Positions 18,384 to 27,958 of a stretch of 64,000 bases of DNA are shown here, piece by piece. The translations under genes and the position numbers were made by a program. A model generated the notes under the pieces. It was given only the letters and a program-made list of their open reading frames with translations, searched no databases and had not been told where the DNA came from. Origin of the DNA: Endoryza foliicola. Its GTDB lineage: Bacteria; Bacteroidota; Bacteroidia; Chitinophagales; Chitinophagaceae. Every line of letters starts with the position of its first letter. The first letter of the stretch is position 1. The DNA lies in NCBI GenBank assembly GCA_965226965.1, contig OZ245715.1:620001-684000 (forward strand). Direction: 5' to 3'.

Positions 18384-18571
18384 GCAATGAAGTCAATAAT
18401 GCTTTTAAGAATAACCACTATTAAATAGCAGGCTCCTTCCAAACCATAGATCCAGTCGAAAGGTGTTCCCCATTAGCAGACCGAAGGTCTACCCAAAAGA
18501 AGACCGAAAACTAGAACAATACCCCCATTTCAATCTGTCTCCATTCTTAATTATTAATTCTTACATATTAA

Positions 18572-19585
18572 TTAACTGACCGGATTAAACATCTGCAATT
18601 TCTTCACTCTCACAAAGTTTGCAAGCGTAAAGCAGTACGTATGAAATTCGTTCTTTAAGAAGTCTTCCGGATCCAAATGTGTACATTGGAAAAACTGATA
18701 TTCTTTCTTAAACGGATGATAGGTGATGGCCAAGTCTGAGCCGGACTTATGTTGGCCGGGCAAATGAAGAAAATATGGAATGGCCAAGTGATGTGTAATA
18801 CCCAACATTTCGGCAGTAGCACTATAGGGTATATAATGAACCAAAGTAGACATCAATCCCTCTTTTTGTAATATGAATTTATAGTGATCTAGCGCTGCCT
18901 TTATCACATCTGTAAATACGTAAGAAGGATTGTACTCCGAAATATCTAACCAACGCTCTTTTGAAGGATCGTAAAACTCTAGGGTTTCTCGATTCATAGT
19001 GAGCTTGTAATCGAAGGCGGGCAATCCGGGTACAAAGTATCCGGGATAGAAATATTTCATCCCAATGCTTTTGCAATACTCCATTTTCAAATAGATCAAA
19101 TACTTTCCAAGACTGTACTTCGCATAGGCGGGATCGTAAAAGGATGTAATACCTGCGGCCGATTCTTGTCCTAGGTCAAACACGCCCGCGCCAATCATTT
19201 TATCGCCATCAAAAACAGAAACAGTATAACTCCTAAAGCGATTCCTTTTTTTATCGCCAAACAATACTTGATCCAAATCGTCAATTCTATCTTCCGGCAA
19301 TGGGGCACGATACTTTGCGTAGAGTTCATCAAAGGGCTCGGTTTTTTCAAACGGCATGATGGAAACTCTAAAGTTCTTGTTTCGTTTCGCCAGAGATTTA
19401 AAAGTGCTGTTCGCTTCAAAGTCTGTCAATCTATTTCTCAGCCATAAAGTAGTATACGGCTGACCATATTTGTGTATCGAGTGCGTTGTGAAAATGGTTT
19501 GCTGCATCCGAAACCACCCTCGTTCCAGATAGTCATCTAGATCTTGGGGAGGCATATCGAATATTTGATGCACTGATGTAAGCAT
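18572..19585 (-). CDS. Arginyl-tRNA-protein transferase-like (ATE-type) protein
   Basis: A 337-residue protein of the arginine/leucine-tRNA-protein transferase family, which attaches an amino acid from tRNA to protein N-termini. The GNAT-like C-terminal half is clear: FYDPAYAKYSLGKYLIY, then GMKYFYPGYFVPGLPAFDYK. The N-terminal part aligns (YLERGWFRMQQTIF...FRVSIMPF) but lacks the CxxC-type cysteines of classical ATE enzymes, so a changed N-terminal site or acceptor choice is possible. It lies 125 nt after an M24 peptidase gene, behind an inverted repeat. Confidence 0.75.
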   Translation of the reverse strand: MLTSVHQIFDMPPQDLDDYLERGWFRMQQTIFTTHSIHKYGQPYTTLWLRNRLTDFEANSTFKSLAKRNKNFRVSIMPFEKTEPFDELYAKYRAPLPEDRIDDLDQVLFGDKKRNRFRSYTVSVFDGDKMIGAGVFDLGQESAAGITSFYDPAYAKYSLGKYLIYLKMEYCKSIGMKYFYPGYFVPGLPAFDYKLTMNRETLEFYDPSKERWLDISEYNPSYVFTDVIKAALDHYKFILQKEGLMSTLVHYIPYSATAEMLGITHHLAIPYFLHLPGQHKSGSDLAITYHPFKKEYQFFQCTHLDPEDFLKNEFHTYCFTLANFVRVKKLQMFNPVS

Positions 19586-19651
19586 TGGGGTAGAAGATAC
19601 GTCTGTTATATTAATATCCGTAATTTTTTTAGATATCCAATAGAATGTTTA

Positions 19652-19685
19652 AGAGCCGGTTGGGATTTACCCAAAAACCGGCTCT
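19652..19685 (-). terminator. Inverted repeat, probable terminator of the M24 gene
   Basis: A 10-bp perfect outer stem (AGAGCCGGTT with AACCGGCTCT) plus an inner TGGG/CCCA pairing. It lies 26 nt after the M24 stop. There is no T-run, so it may instead act as an RNA-stabilising end or a protein site. Confidence 0.5.
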
Positions 19686-19710
19686 AAACAATTGATATTA
19701 AATATTTTAA

Positions 19711-20982
19711 TTATCCGAAAGGCTGCTCAATAGAAGCGCTTTGTTGAGTGAAAAACTTGGGGCCCGAAGGAGTAACATATAAGCAGTCTTCCAATCGAAT
19801 ACCAAACTCTCCGGGGATCGAAATTGTAGGCTCATTGCTGAAGCACATACCGGCTTGTATTGGCGTTTTATTCCCTTTTACAAAGTTGGTCCATTCATGG
19901 CCCTCCATTCCAATTCCGTGCCCTGTGCGATGCGGCAATCCGGGTAATCCGTAGTTCTTACCATAACCCGCTTTTTCAATAACGGCCCTAGCTGCGGCAT
20001 CAACCACTTCACAAGGTGCTCCAATTTTTATGGCATTAAAAGCTGCATTTTGCGCTTCCAGTTCTAAGTTCCACACCTCAATTTGTCGGGCAGTGGGTTT
20101 ACCACAAACGATGGTTCTGGTAATATCTGATGCATAGCCTTCAACACTAGTGCCGCCGTCAATCAAAACGATATCTCCTTCCTGAATTACCTGCGGAACA
20201 ATACTTCCATGCGGCATAGCAGAATACTTACCAATTGCAATCAATGCACCACCACTATAACCCAACTTTCTGAAAGCCGCTCCCAAATTAGCATTCAGCT
20301 CTCCTTGCTTCATGCCTGGTTTGATGGATGAAAAAGTAGCTTTGTATGCTTCAATGGTAACATCATTTGCTTTCTGCATGAGCGCCAATTCTGCTGGCGA
20401 CTTGATCATTCTACATCCTGCTGTTACTGGAGTAGCGTCTACCACTTTAAAATCGGGCGCAGCCAATTGAACGCCATTAGCAATGAAGAAACGAACTCGT
20501 TCTTCCATACCAATACGCTTGTATTTAACACCTCTGCTTTTTATTACATCAACGATCAGCTTATAAGGACTCTCATGTTCTTCCCAACAACGCACATCAT
20601 CTCCAAAAACAGGATTGATCAATTCTTTTGCTCGGTCCTCTTCAAACTTCGGACAGATATAGGCGATGGCTCCTTTCGCGGGAATTACCAATCCAAAGGT
20701 GCGCTCGCTTTGACCCCAGCGCATTCCGGTGAAATAAACACTGCTCGTGGTTCCCTCTATAAAGATCCCATCTATCTTATTCTTTTCCATTAACTCCTGA
20801 GCACGTGCAATTCTTTTTTTCCGCTCCTCTACAGTAATGGGCTCTACCCCATCTGTCATAGGTTTCAAGTTTTCTATTACAGAAGGAACATCGTATTCTT
20901 CTGAAGACTTAAATGATGACCCTGTTACCAAAGCGCCGCCAGATAAAGCGGCCATTCCAAGAAATTGTCGACGTGAACTCAT
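19711..20982 (-). CDS. Exported M24-family (Xaa-Pro) metallopeptidase
   Basis: A 423-residue two-metal peptidase of the creatinase/prolidase fold. The N-terminus MSSRRQFLGMAALSGG is a Tat-type signal; the start at 20982 is chosen for this reason over an in-frame start at 21015. All five metal ligands are seen: Asp275, Asp286, His355, Glu384 and Glu398. The family cleaves X-Pro bonds. It follows a 49-codon ORF and the large helicase on the same strand (22-nt gap), though a functional link with the helicase is doubtful. Confidence 0.88.
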   Translation of the reverse strand: MSSRRQFLGMAALSGGALVTGSSFKSSEEYDVPSVIENLKPMTDGVEPITVEERKKRIARAQELMEKNKIDGIFIEGTTSSVYFTGMRWGQSERTFGLVIPAKGAIAYICPKFEEDRAKELINPVFGDDVRCWEEHESPYKLIVDVIKSRGVKYKRIGMEERVRFFIANGVQLAAPDFKVVDATPVTAGCRMIKSPAELALMQKANDVTIEAYKATFSSIKPGMKQGELNANLGAAFRKLGYSGGALIAIGKYSAMPHGSIVPQVIQEGDIVLIDGGTSVEGYASDITRTIVCGKPTARQIEVWNLELEAQNAAFNAIKIGAPCEVVDAAARAVIEKAGYGKNYGLPGLPHRTGHGIGMEGHEWTNFVKGNKTPIQAGMCFSNEPTISIPGEFGIRLEDCLYVTPSGPKFFTQQSASIEQPFG

Positions 20983-21004
20983 AAGTTTTAATTGAACTGG
21001 GAAT

Positions 21005-21154
21005 TTACAGAACATCTATTGATATTCGTTGATCAATTTTACGATTTACACAAATGGTTCTGTAGCTTGTTGAACCAACCCGTGATTCTATAGAAACAAC
21101 AAAACGCTCTTCTTCTTTTGCAAGAACAAAAACAGCCTTGCTTTCCCCAGCCAT
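21005..21154 (-). CDS. Possible small protein (49 aa) between helicase and M24 genes
   Basis: An open frame of 49 residues (begins MAGESKAVFVLAKEEERFVV, ends RISIDVL) with protein-like composition. It starts 24 nt after the helicase stop and ends 22 nt before the M24 ATG, exactly filling the gap. It resembles no family I know. It could be a genuine small protein of the operon or a fragment of a lost gene. Confidence 0.45.
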   Translation of the reverse strand: MAGESKAVFVLAKEEERFVVSIESRVGSTSYRTICVNRKIDQRISIDVL

Positions 21155-21178
21155 TATATTCGCTATACTTTTATTTTC

Positions 21179-24100
21179 TTAGGTTCTCTGATATCCCTTG
21201 TTAACCTTCTCACGAACCAATTTATCTTTTTCTCTCACCGCAGTTGCTTCATCCGGGAAATTTTTCACTTGGGTTTGCCCCTTCGATCCTAGTTTTCCAA
21301 AGCGAACCAAAAGCTTTGTTCCTTGCAAACTGACCTCCCAAAACTTTGATTTGCCCTCTTCTTCTGCAACATATCGTTCCCAGTTCTCAGTAGAGGCATC
21401 TTCTGTTTTCGCTACCTTGACTACAAAATCCGATAACGCCGGTTTCGACAACTCTTCATTAGAATCATTTTTCAGCGCTTCATCAATTTTCTGCAACACC
21501 TTCGAAGGATCCTGCAACCAGTCCTTGGCAAAAATTTGCAAACACTTCCAACCAAAACTCCTTAACAAGGCCGGACGCTGAAAATATTGCTCTACAATAT
21601 TCTCGTTGTTATAATGAAAATCATCATCAATCAGCACCGTTAAAACATATTTATCGGCACCCGGCTCTCGAATGGCGATACTTGCTTTAAAGTCAGATTG
21701 ACCTACATGTGTTGTTACATCCCATCCTGCCAACTCTAGAGCTTTCTTCAATGGATCTAAAACCGCTGTATACAATCGAGTTGATTGAGTAGATTTTTTG
21801 TTCAACACCAAACCATCCAAAATTTGCCGCGCCATTCCTAGCTCCCCTTTACTCACCGATGCTGCGTAGTGTAAGAATCGCTTGAAGTAATTCGCACCCT
21901 CATTGTATTCATTAGTGATATGATGATGCTGAATACTGCTTACCACGGCCATATGCTTCTTTGCTCTACTAAACAACACATTCAACCGCTTCTCACCACC
22001 CTTCTTATTTATAGGACCGAAATTCATGATCATTCTCTTGTTGGCATCAAAGCCATAACAAACACTCATAATAACGATGTCGCGCTCATCACCTTGAATA
22101 TTTTCCAGATTCTTCACAATCAATCCAACAAATTGATCCTGCTCAGTTCTATCGTAGGCTTCTTCTAATAGCTGTTCAAACTCGCGATCGGTAGCCGCCA
22201 AATCGGTAAGCGCATCTTCTATAGTTTGTTGCTGTTCTTGGCTAAAAGCCACAATTGCAATACTTTCTTCCCTTTTTCGCTTCAACAAATCTCTCACCAT
22301 ATGTGCTATGTATTTCGCTTCATCCAAATTGGCGCGTTTCTCATAAATACTCTTGGGCAGGTAGTGATAACTAATACTTCTATCAAACAAAGCATCCGTA
22401 TTTATTTGCGCGGCATCCTCAACAATTAGTTCTTTTAATTCCTTCTTGTGAACCGCTGTATCGGGTATGGTTAACAATCCCGCTTGATAAAAAGCATGGT
22501 TACTGTAACTGATCAAAGTTTCATAATGACTTCTATAATGCCAACTCAACATAGAAGAGGGAAGCTTTCTGGCACCCTGAACCAACAAACTATCAGCATC
22601 ATCTGATATTACTTCATCTTCATCCATGGCCAGCGTGTTGGAAAGATCATCGGGATCTTCCGCCTTTGTAGAAAAGAAGTTGGTAGGCGGCATTTGTTTG
22701 TCGTCTCCTACAATAATCGATTGTTGACTTCTAAACAATGCAGGAATACCTTCTTCCAAGGTAATTTGGCTGGCTTCATCAAATATTACTACATCAAAAA
22801 ACTTTTCATCGAGGGGCAGACTATCACTCACACTTAAAGGACTCATCAACCAAACTGGTTTGAGGTCTTTCAATACCAATCCACTCTCTTTAGTAGCCAA
22901 TTCTCGAATGCTTTTATAGCGCATAGACTTTCCAAACTCGTTTTCCAAAAGCTTTCTTCCTTCATTGTAATCTTTCTTAAACTGACGCTCTTCCGTATTC
23001 AACTGGCTAATGGCGGTATTACTCTTTTCAATATTATGATGAAAGTTCTTTCGAATAGAAGCGCGTATATACAAAGCGTTCAATTGCATCAACTGCTCAT
23101 AGGCGGCTTTGAGTTTTTGAACCGAACGCTCTACTACCAGCATGTCTGTACTTTGAAACATACGGTCGGCCTGCAAATACTGCTGATAACTGTAGGATGC
23201 CACAAGCGCCTCTAGTGCCGTTGGCTCCAAAGGAATTTTAGCCAATGCATATTGAACATTCTGAGGTAATTGTGATACTTGCTTTAAAATGGGAAGCAGC
23301 TCCATTACCGATTCAGCATTCATCTCAATGCTTTCCAACAAATCACCAAGCTGCGCTAATGGTTGTTCCTTAAACTCAAATAACAACTGCTGCAAATCCA
23401 ACTCTAACTTGTTCAACTGTTGTTGCAAACCTTCTAAGGCGAGAACAGTTTTTTCACCGTCGGTTCGATTCATTAAATAATCGAGTTCCGGATCGCCCTT
23501 CTTTTTTCGTAATTGCTCTATTCCTAAATAGGCAGTATCGATATGAGATAATCGGTACTTTTGTTCTAGTCCCTGTTTTATGCTTTCTGTTTTTGCCGTT
23601 CTATCGTGCCATTCCTTAAGCTGCGTAAGAACTTCGGTAAACCTTGGCTTTACAGTATGTTGATTGAAATCATAGGTTGCTTGAATTTGTTGTTTCAACT
23701 TTCGCCAAGCACCACTGAAAAAACTGAACAGCTTTCCTTCTTTATCGCTTGCTAAGCGCAACGCTTCTTCAACCTGAGTACGATTCCATTTTTCCTTCCA
23801 ATTTGCCGCATGCTCCAAAGCCTCTTGTTGATCTTTCTTGGCTTTTTGGTATCCGGAATAGTCGTTTTCGAACCCCTTAGAAGCAAAACTATTTGCATCA
23901 ATCAAATCCATTTGACCGGTTTGAGCCAGCGGCGCCAATAACACCGCATCTTGAACCAATCCTTTCAACTTTTGAAACTCGCTAGTAAACACAGCGTCTA
24001 ACTCAACCTTATCAGAAACTTGTTGAATTTGTTGCAACACGCTTCTACATTGCGACGCAATGGTTTCTATTAAATGAATTGGCCGATCTTCTGTCCAAAT

Positions 24101-26599
24101 CTTTGTTTTAATTGCTCCAAAAGGATGTTCACTAAATATTGGCTCTGCGCCCAGATCTTCGAGCGCTTGAGCTAAATTCTTAATCACTTCTCCGGAGGCT
24201 TTCCACTGAGCATAATCTGGCAAGCGTTCTTTTTCGCTTGCTTTCATTGCAAAGTTGGGCACTTGCATGCCCACGAGTCTATCAATAAAACCGCGCAAGC
24301 TCATTCCTATTGTTGCAGGCTCTTTAAGATGATTCAAATGAAAATGTTTCAACAAGCCAATATGCTCATTGATCTCTGCTAACACTTCATTTCTCTTTGA
24401 AACGATCTCTGCATACTGCCACTGTTTGGTACTGAAATCTTCATAGGTTTCCTTCAAGCCCATTATGAAAGACTTCTTATCATTCTGACTGTCGTGAATA
24501 TAACAACACAGCTCATCGAGTCCTGCTTGTTTCAATCGATGAAACACAACATCGAGTGCCGCTCTTTTCTCGCATACAAACAATACTGTTTTTCCTAACG
24601 CGAGGTAATCGGCAATTAAATTGGTAATTGTTTGGCTTTTACCCGTACCCGGAGGACCCTGAATGATATAGCTTTTGCCGGTTCTGCTATTCAGTATTGC
24701 CTTTGTTTGAGTAGGATCTGCGGTTATCACATGGTGCCAATGTTCAGGTTCGTCTAAAGACACAGAATCCAATTCATACTTTTTAGGCTTTTCGCTGAAC
24801 AATTCTTCAAACACCTCATGTACGCGACCTTCGTCTACCATAGAATTGTAATCGCGCACCAAACTCATCTTTTTATAGTTGAAATTTCCCAACACCATAT
24901 TGCAGGTATCAAAGTCCCAACTATAAGGATTGCTGTCGCTTTCCATTAATTCATACAGCTCTTTTGTTTTCACGGCATCGCCCGCCATATTGGAGGCTTG
25001 CAGTTTTATGGCATCGTCAATTAGGTATTGTAAGAAACTTGCATTGGGCTCCACTCTTTGCCGATACAGCTCTAATCCCAAGGGCTTATAGTGTTGGGCA
25101 TCATAGCTATACTCAACATCCAAATAGCTATTGGTTCTTTGACCTTTGGGCCGAAGTCTTCTTTTAAAATTGGTAACCGTTTGACGGGCAACCGAATGAA
25201 TCAATCGAATTCTGGGTTTATCGATGTACTTTAATTGAATCCCTTGATTTGCACCATCAATTTGTTTTTTAATGAGTTGATAAAAGCTTTCAAGCTTCAT
25301 TTCATCGAGATCAACAAAATCAGGTAATTGAATTCCATAAAGATCTCTCAACTGATTGGCCAATACGGGGTTTACTTCTGCAGTATTGTCGAGTACTTCT
25401 AGTACGTAATGATCCTCCTTAAGCTTTTTATTTTTCTTCAATGCAACTGAAACCAAAAGCAGCGGACTTTGAATTCGCTCTTCTATATCTTCTTTCAAAT
25501 TATGCCAGTTCAAAAATGCAACTACCATTTTCAATTGGCTAAACCCATATTCTTGAACATCTCTTTGGCTTTCCGATCTTATTTTATCCAAAGAAGAAGC
25601 GATATATGGATGGTCTTCAAATCGAAGGTATTTGTTCAACACCATTTCCTTCATTCCAATTACCTTGGAACTGATTTCTTCGTTCCAAGTAAACAAAAGA
25701 TCGGGTCTTATACTCTGGTAATGCAATACAATTGGTACGCTACTAACCGTAAGGTTTACAAAACGCATGTTCGATTTGTAATACAACAAACGGTTTCTCC
25801 TGCTAGTATCAAAAAGCCGGTTTCTTAGTTTGGTTAGAATGAATTGAGCACGAGTATGAACCTGCTGTTGTTTCCATCCATTCACCTTACTTAAATCCAA
25901 CTGACGCTCCACATCATATTCACGATAGTGCTCGAGTTTGCGGATGATTTCATACAAGTCCTTGCTTCGTTTACTTCGATCCAATTCTGTCATCTCAGTA
26001 ATCAACGATGCAATAGTTGGATGAATTGATGAATGAACAGAAGTAGGCGATTTGCGATTTCTCACAAAAACTTTTAGGTCGAACTCATCGTTTAGGTCCA
26101 AGTCCATTGAAACAGAAGCTAAGATCAACCCCAGCGAGAATATGTCTGTCAAAGCATCATGATGATCAAACAACAGTTCATAACAGCGATACCCTTTAAT
26201 GAATGCGGGATCTTTTAGGTCCGCATCCTCACCCAAATACAGATCCATCGTGTCACTAAACCCATAGCCTTCGTCATCAGATTCAAGCTTTTCTCGGTCT
26301 GCGACCTCAAAATGGGTGGCTTTGTATTTTTTAAACAATTGTTCTATTGCAGACAAATTGCTCTTTGCTGGTATTGCGAGATTCTCGTCAATATCCAACA
26401 CATTTTCATTTACAAACAAACTGATAGGTAAATGAAAGGGTCCCACTTTGCCTTCTTCATGAAAGCCAAGCACCTCTTTAAACACAGGAAGCACAAAAGC
26501 AATTACATCATCGGTTGCAAACGCTCCTTGCTCAAAACAACTTTCTATATATTCTTGAAACTGTACACGCGATTCCATTTTCACTATTTTAGTCTTCAT
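21179..26599 (-). CDS. DUF4011/SF1 helicase with nuclease-like and WGR domains, kinase-like N-terminus
   Basis: An 1806-residue multidomain protein. Residues about 1-230 resemble the C-lobe of a protein kinase (GYRCYELLFDHHDALTDIFS) without the catalytic HRD/DFG residues. A DUF4011 region follows to about 600. The SF1 helicase has Walker A at 648-655 (GPPGTGKS), a coiled-coil insert, Walker B Asp1274-Glu1275, VGDDKQMPPT and a C-terminal motif VLFSRAKKH. Residues about 1610-1715 look like a Vsr/DUF559-type endonuclease fold, and about 1735-1806 form a WGR domain. Similar DUF4011-helicase-Vsr proteins have been linked to antiphage defence ('Hhe'-type). The upstream M48 gene overlaps the start by 11 nt; an alternative ATG at 26578 would leave a 10-nt gap. 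Confidence 0.88.
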   Translation of the reverse strand: MKTKIVKMESRVQFQEYIESCFEQGAFATDDVIAFVLPVFKEVLGFHEEGKVGPFHLPISLFVNENVLDIDENLAIPAKSNLSAIEQLFKKYKATHFEVADREKLESDDEGYGFSDTMDLYLGEDADLKDPAFIKGYRCYELLFDHHDALTDIFSLGLILASVSMDLDLNDEFDLKVFVRNRKSPTSVHSSIHPTIASLITEMTELDRSKRSKDLYEIIRKLEHYREYDVERQLDLSKVNGWKQQQVHTRAQFILTKLRNRLFDTSRRNRLLYYKSNMRFVNLTVSSVPIVLHYQSIRPDLLFTWNEEISSKVIGMKEMVLNKYLRFEDHPYIASSLDKIRSESQRDVQEYGFSQLKMVVAFLNWHNLKEDIEERIQSPLLLVSVALKKNKKLKEDHYVLEVLDNTAEVNPVLANQLRDLYGIQLPDFVDLDEMKLESFYQLIKKQIDGANQGIQLKYIDKPRIRLIHSVARQTVTNFKRRLRPKGQRTNSYLDVEYSYDAQHYKPLGLELYRQRVEPNASFLQYLIDDAIKLQASNMAGDAVKTKELYELMESDSNPYSWDFDTCNMVLGNFNYKKMSLVRDYNSMVDEGRVHEVFEELFSEKPKKYELDSVSLDEPEHWHHVITADPTQTKAILNSRTGKSYIIQGPPGTGKSQTITNLIADYLALGKTVLFVCEKRAALDVVFHRLKQAGLDELCCYIHDSQNDKKSFIMGLKETYEDFSTKQWQYAEIVSKRNEVLAEINEHIGLLKHFHLNHLKEPATIGMSLRGFIDRLVGMQVPNFAMKASEKERLPDYAQWKASGEVIKNLAQALEDLGAEPIFSEHPFGAIKTKIWTEDRPIHLIETIASQCRSVLQQIQQVSDKVELDAVFTSEFQKLKGLVQDAVLLAPLAQTGQMDLIDANSFASKGFENDYSGYQKAKKDQQEALEHAANWKEKWNRTQVEEALRLASDKEGKLFSFFSGAWRKLKQQIQATYDFNQHTVKPRFTEVLTQLKEWHDRTAKTESIKQGLEQKYRLSHIDTAYLGIEQLRKKKGDPELDYLMNRTDGEKTVLALEGLQQQLNKLELDLQQLLFEFKEQPLAQLGDLLESIEMNAESVMELLPILKQVSQLPQNVQYALAKIPLEPTALEALVASYSYQQYLQADRMFQSTDMLVVERSVQKLKAAYEQLMQLNALYIRASIRKNFHHNIEKSNTAISQLNTEERQFKKDYNEGRKLLENEFGKSMRYKSIRELATKESGLVLKDLKPVWLMSPLSVSDSLPLDEKFFDVVIFDEASQITLEEGIPALFRSQQSIIVGDDKQMPPTNFFSTKAEDPDDLSNTLAMDEDEVISDDADSLLVQGARKLPSSMLSWHYRSHYETLISYSNHAFYQAGLLTIPDTAVHKKELKELIVEDAAQINTDALFDRSISYHYLPKSIYEKRANLDEAKYIAHMVRDLLKRKREESIAIVAFSQEQQQTIEDALTDLAATDREFEQLLEEAYDRTEQDQFVGLIVKNLENIQGDERDIVIMSVCYGFDANKRMIMNFGPINKKGGEKRLNVLFSRAKKHMAVVSSIQHHHITNEYNEGANYFKRFLHYAASVSKGELGMARQILDGLVLNKKSTQSTRLYTAVLDPLKKALELAGWDVTTHVGQSDFKASIAIREPGADKYVLTVLIDDDFHYNNENIVEQYFQRPALLRSFGWKCLQIFAKDWLQDPSKVLQKIDEALKNDSNEELSKPALSDFVVKVAKTEDASTENWERYVAEEEGKSKFWEVSLQGTKLLVRFGKLGSKGQTQVKNFPDEATAVREKDKLVREKVNKGYQRT

Positions 26600-27806
26600 A
26601 AATTTGATCCGCAGCTCCCTCTTTTACTTGATAGTACGCTGCCAACTGTTTCTTTTTGTTTTGCTGAAGTGCTTTTTCACTCCATTTGAATTCTTTCTTT
26701 AGAATTTTTTCATAGTGTTCTTGAAGTCCTATGTCCTCAGAAAACTGAAAGGCCCAGCCGGCCGGAATCTCTTCTAAGTTTGGATCCAATCTCACAAAAT
26801 CAAGCAGCACGTAGCTAAGGTATTGTTGAATGCTCTTGTCAAAACCCTTAATTGTATCTACCAGCTCTATTGAAAGCACCGCTTTTTCATCCGATTGATA
26901 AGTGGGGAAATATTGTCGGGCTTGCGCCAATACACTCACGCTTTGAAACCATTTTGGCTTTAAAAAAAGCTGTAAAACCTTCTTGGTGAGCTCGCTGAGT
27001 GATTTTTGTTTAAAGATGTCCATTTGATCGAGAGTCGTCTGCTTTTCTAATAATTCCGCAATCTTTTTGTCTGCAGTAGCTTCATCTTCTATCCACCAAT
27101 CGAGGGCTTTGCAACGAATAAAGTTTTCGGGATGAGAGAGTCCTTCCGATTTCAATCCTTGCTCAGAATTAAGAATGGTTTCGGTTTGCTGACGATATGA
27201 AGGGGCGTGCACATTGTCTAGTCCGGTAGTGATTTTTACAAGTGAGGCAACCACGGCATCGGCATTTTGAGTAACCAATAGCGCTCCTCGATCACAAAAT
27301 ATCTCAGTAGATAATTTAAACAATCGTGCTGTTTCGTAATGTGCGCTGTTGGAATAACGATTATTAGCAATTGCTGTTACAATTCTATCTGCCACTTCTA
27401 ACTCCCCTTCCAACATCGTATATAGTTTAATATGTGAAAGTTCGTGTGCCAATACAGCTAGTAGTTCTTGATCCGAAAGCAGTTTCAGAACAGGACCGGA
27501 AAAAACCAAGTGCGCCTCTTTTTCCAAATAAGCAATACTGGCATTAAACTCATCTGTATAAGGGGCTTGATAAATAAATACAGGTAAGGTTTCTAACTCC
27601 AATGCACTCTTTGCTTTTGCCAATTGGGCAAACAACATAGGCTCGCCCTCTTCCGTAAATAAATAGGTATTCTTTAGAAGGACCGATTTGAACTCCTTCA
27701 ATTGCTCCTCCTGCGTTTGGGCTTTTGAGAAAAACTCCCAGCTGGCATCTTGTTCTTTAAAATAATCGCGTACCTGAACATGATAAGGTATGGCACTCAG
27801 AAACAT
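26589..27806 (-). CDS. M48-type zinc metallopeptidase paired with helicase
   Basis: A 405-residue protein (start 27806, MFLSAIPYHV; the frame is open to 27863). It has the zinc motif HELSH (His121) and, downstream, EIFCDRGA matching the M48 third-ligand motif ExxxDxxA. No transmembrane helices are evident, unlike HtpX, so it is probably cytoplasmic. The N-terminal 100 residues and the C-terminal 150 residues are helical and unassigned. Its stop overlaps the helicase start, so the two are probably co-translated. A regulated protease joined to a helicase-nuclease would fit a defence module, but this is inference. Confidence 0.8.
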   Translation of the reverse strand: MFLSAIPYHVQVRDYFKEQDASWEFFSKAQTQEEQLKEFKSVLLKNTYLFTEEGEPMLFAQLAKAKSALELETLPVFIYQAPYTDEFNASIAYLEKEAHLVFSGPVLKLLSDQELLAVLAHELSHIKLYTMLEGELEVADRIVTAIANNRYSNSAHYETARLFKLSTEIFCDRGALLVTQNADAVVASLVKITTGLDNVHAPSYRQQTETILNSEQGLKSEGLSHPENFIRCKALDWWIEDEATADKKIAELLEKQTTLDQMDIFKQKSLSELTKKVLQLFLKPKWFQSVSVLAQARQYFPTYQSDEKAVLSIELVDTIKGFDKSIQQYLSYVLLDFVRLDPNLEEIPAGWAFQFSEDIGLQEHYEKILKKEFKWSEKALQQNKKKQLAAYYQVKEGAADQIYED

Positions 27807-27958
27807 GACTAATAGTTTGGGGTAAATTAACTGAATATATTGATATTTATTAGCCCGATGCACTTCAAAATCCCTGTTTAAGGGGATATCGTGCTATTGC
27901 TATTGAACTACCTTTAATCTGTACTCACAATCGTCTTTTAATTATGAACTTTTACAAT

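Noticed and set aside
18384..18571. Small hairpin AGACCGAAGGTCT and other structure as a possible RNA gene
   Set aside because: Stem too short, no tRNA or known ncRNA features and no clear promoter.
19711..21154. M24 peptidase as a functional member of the helicase defence module
   Set aside because: It has a Tat export signal while the helicase and M48 protein look cytoplasmic; adjacency alone is weak evidence.
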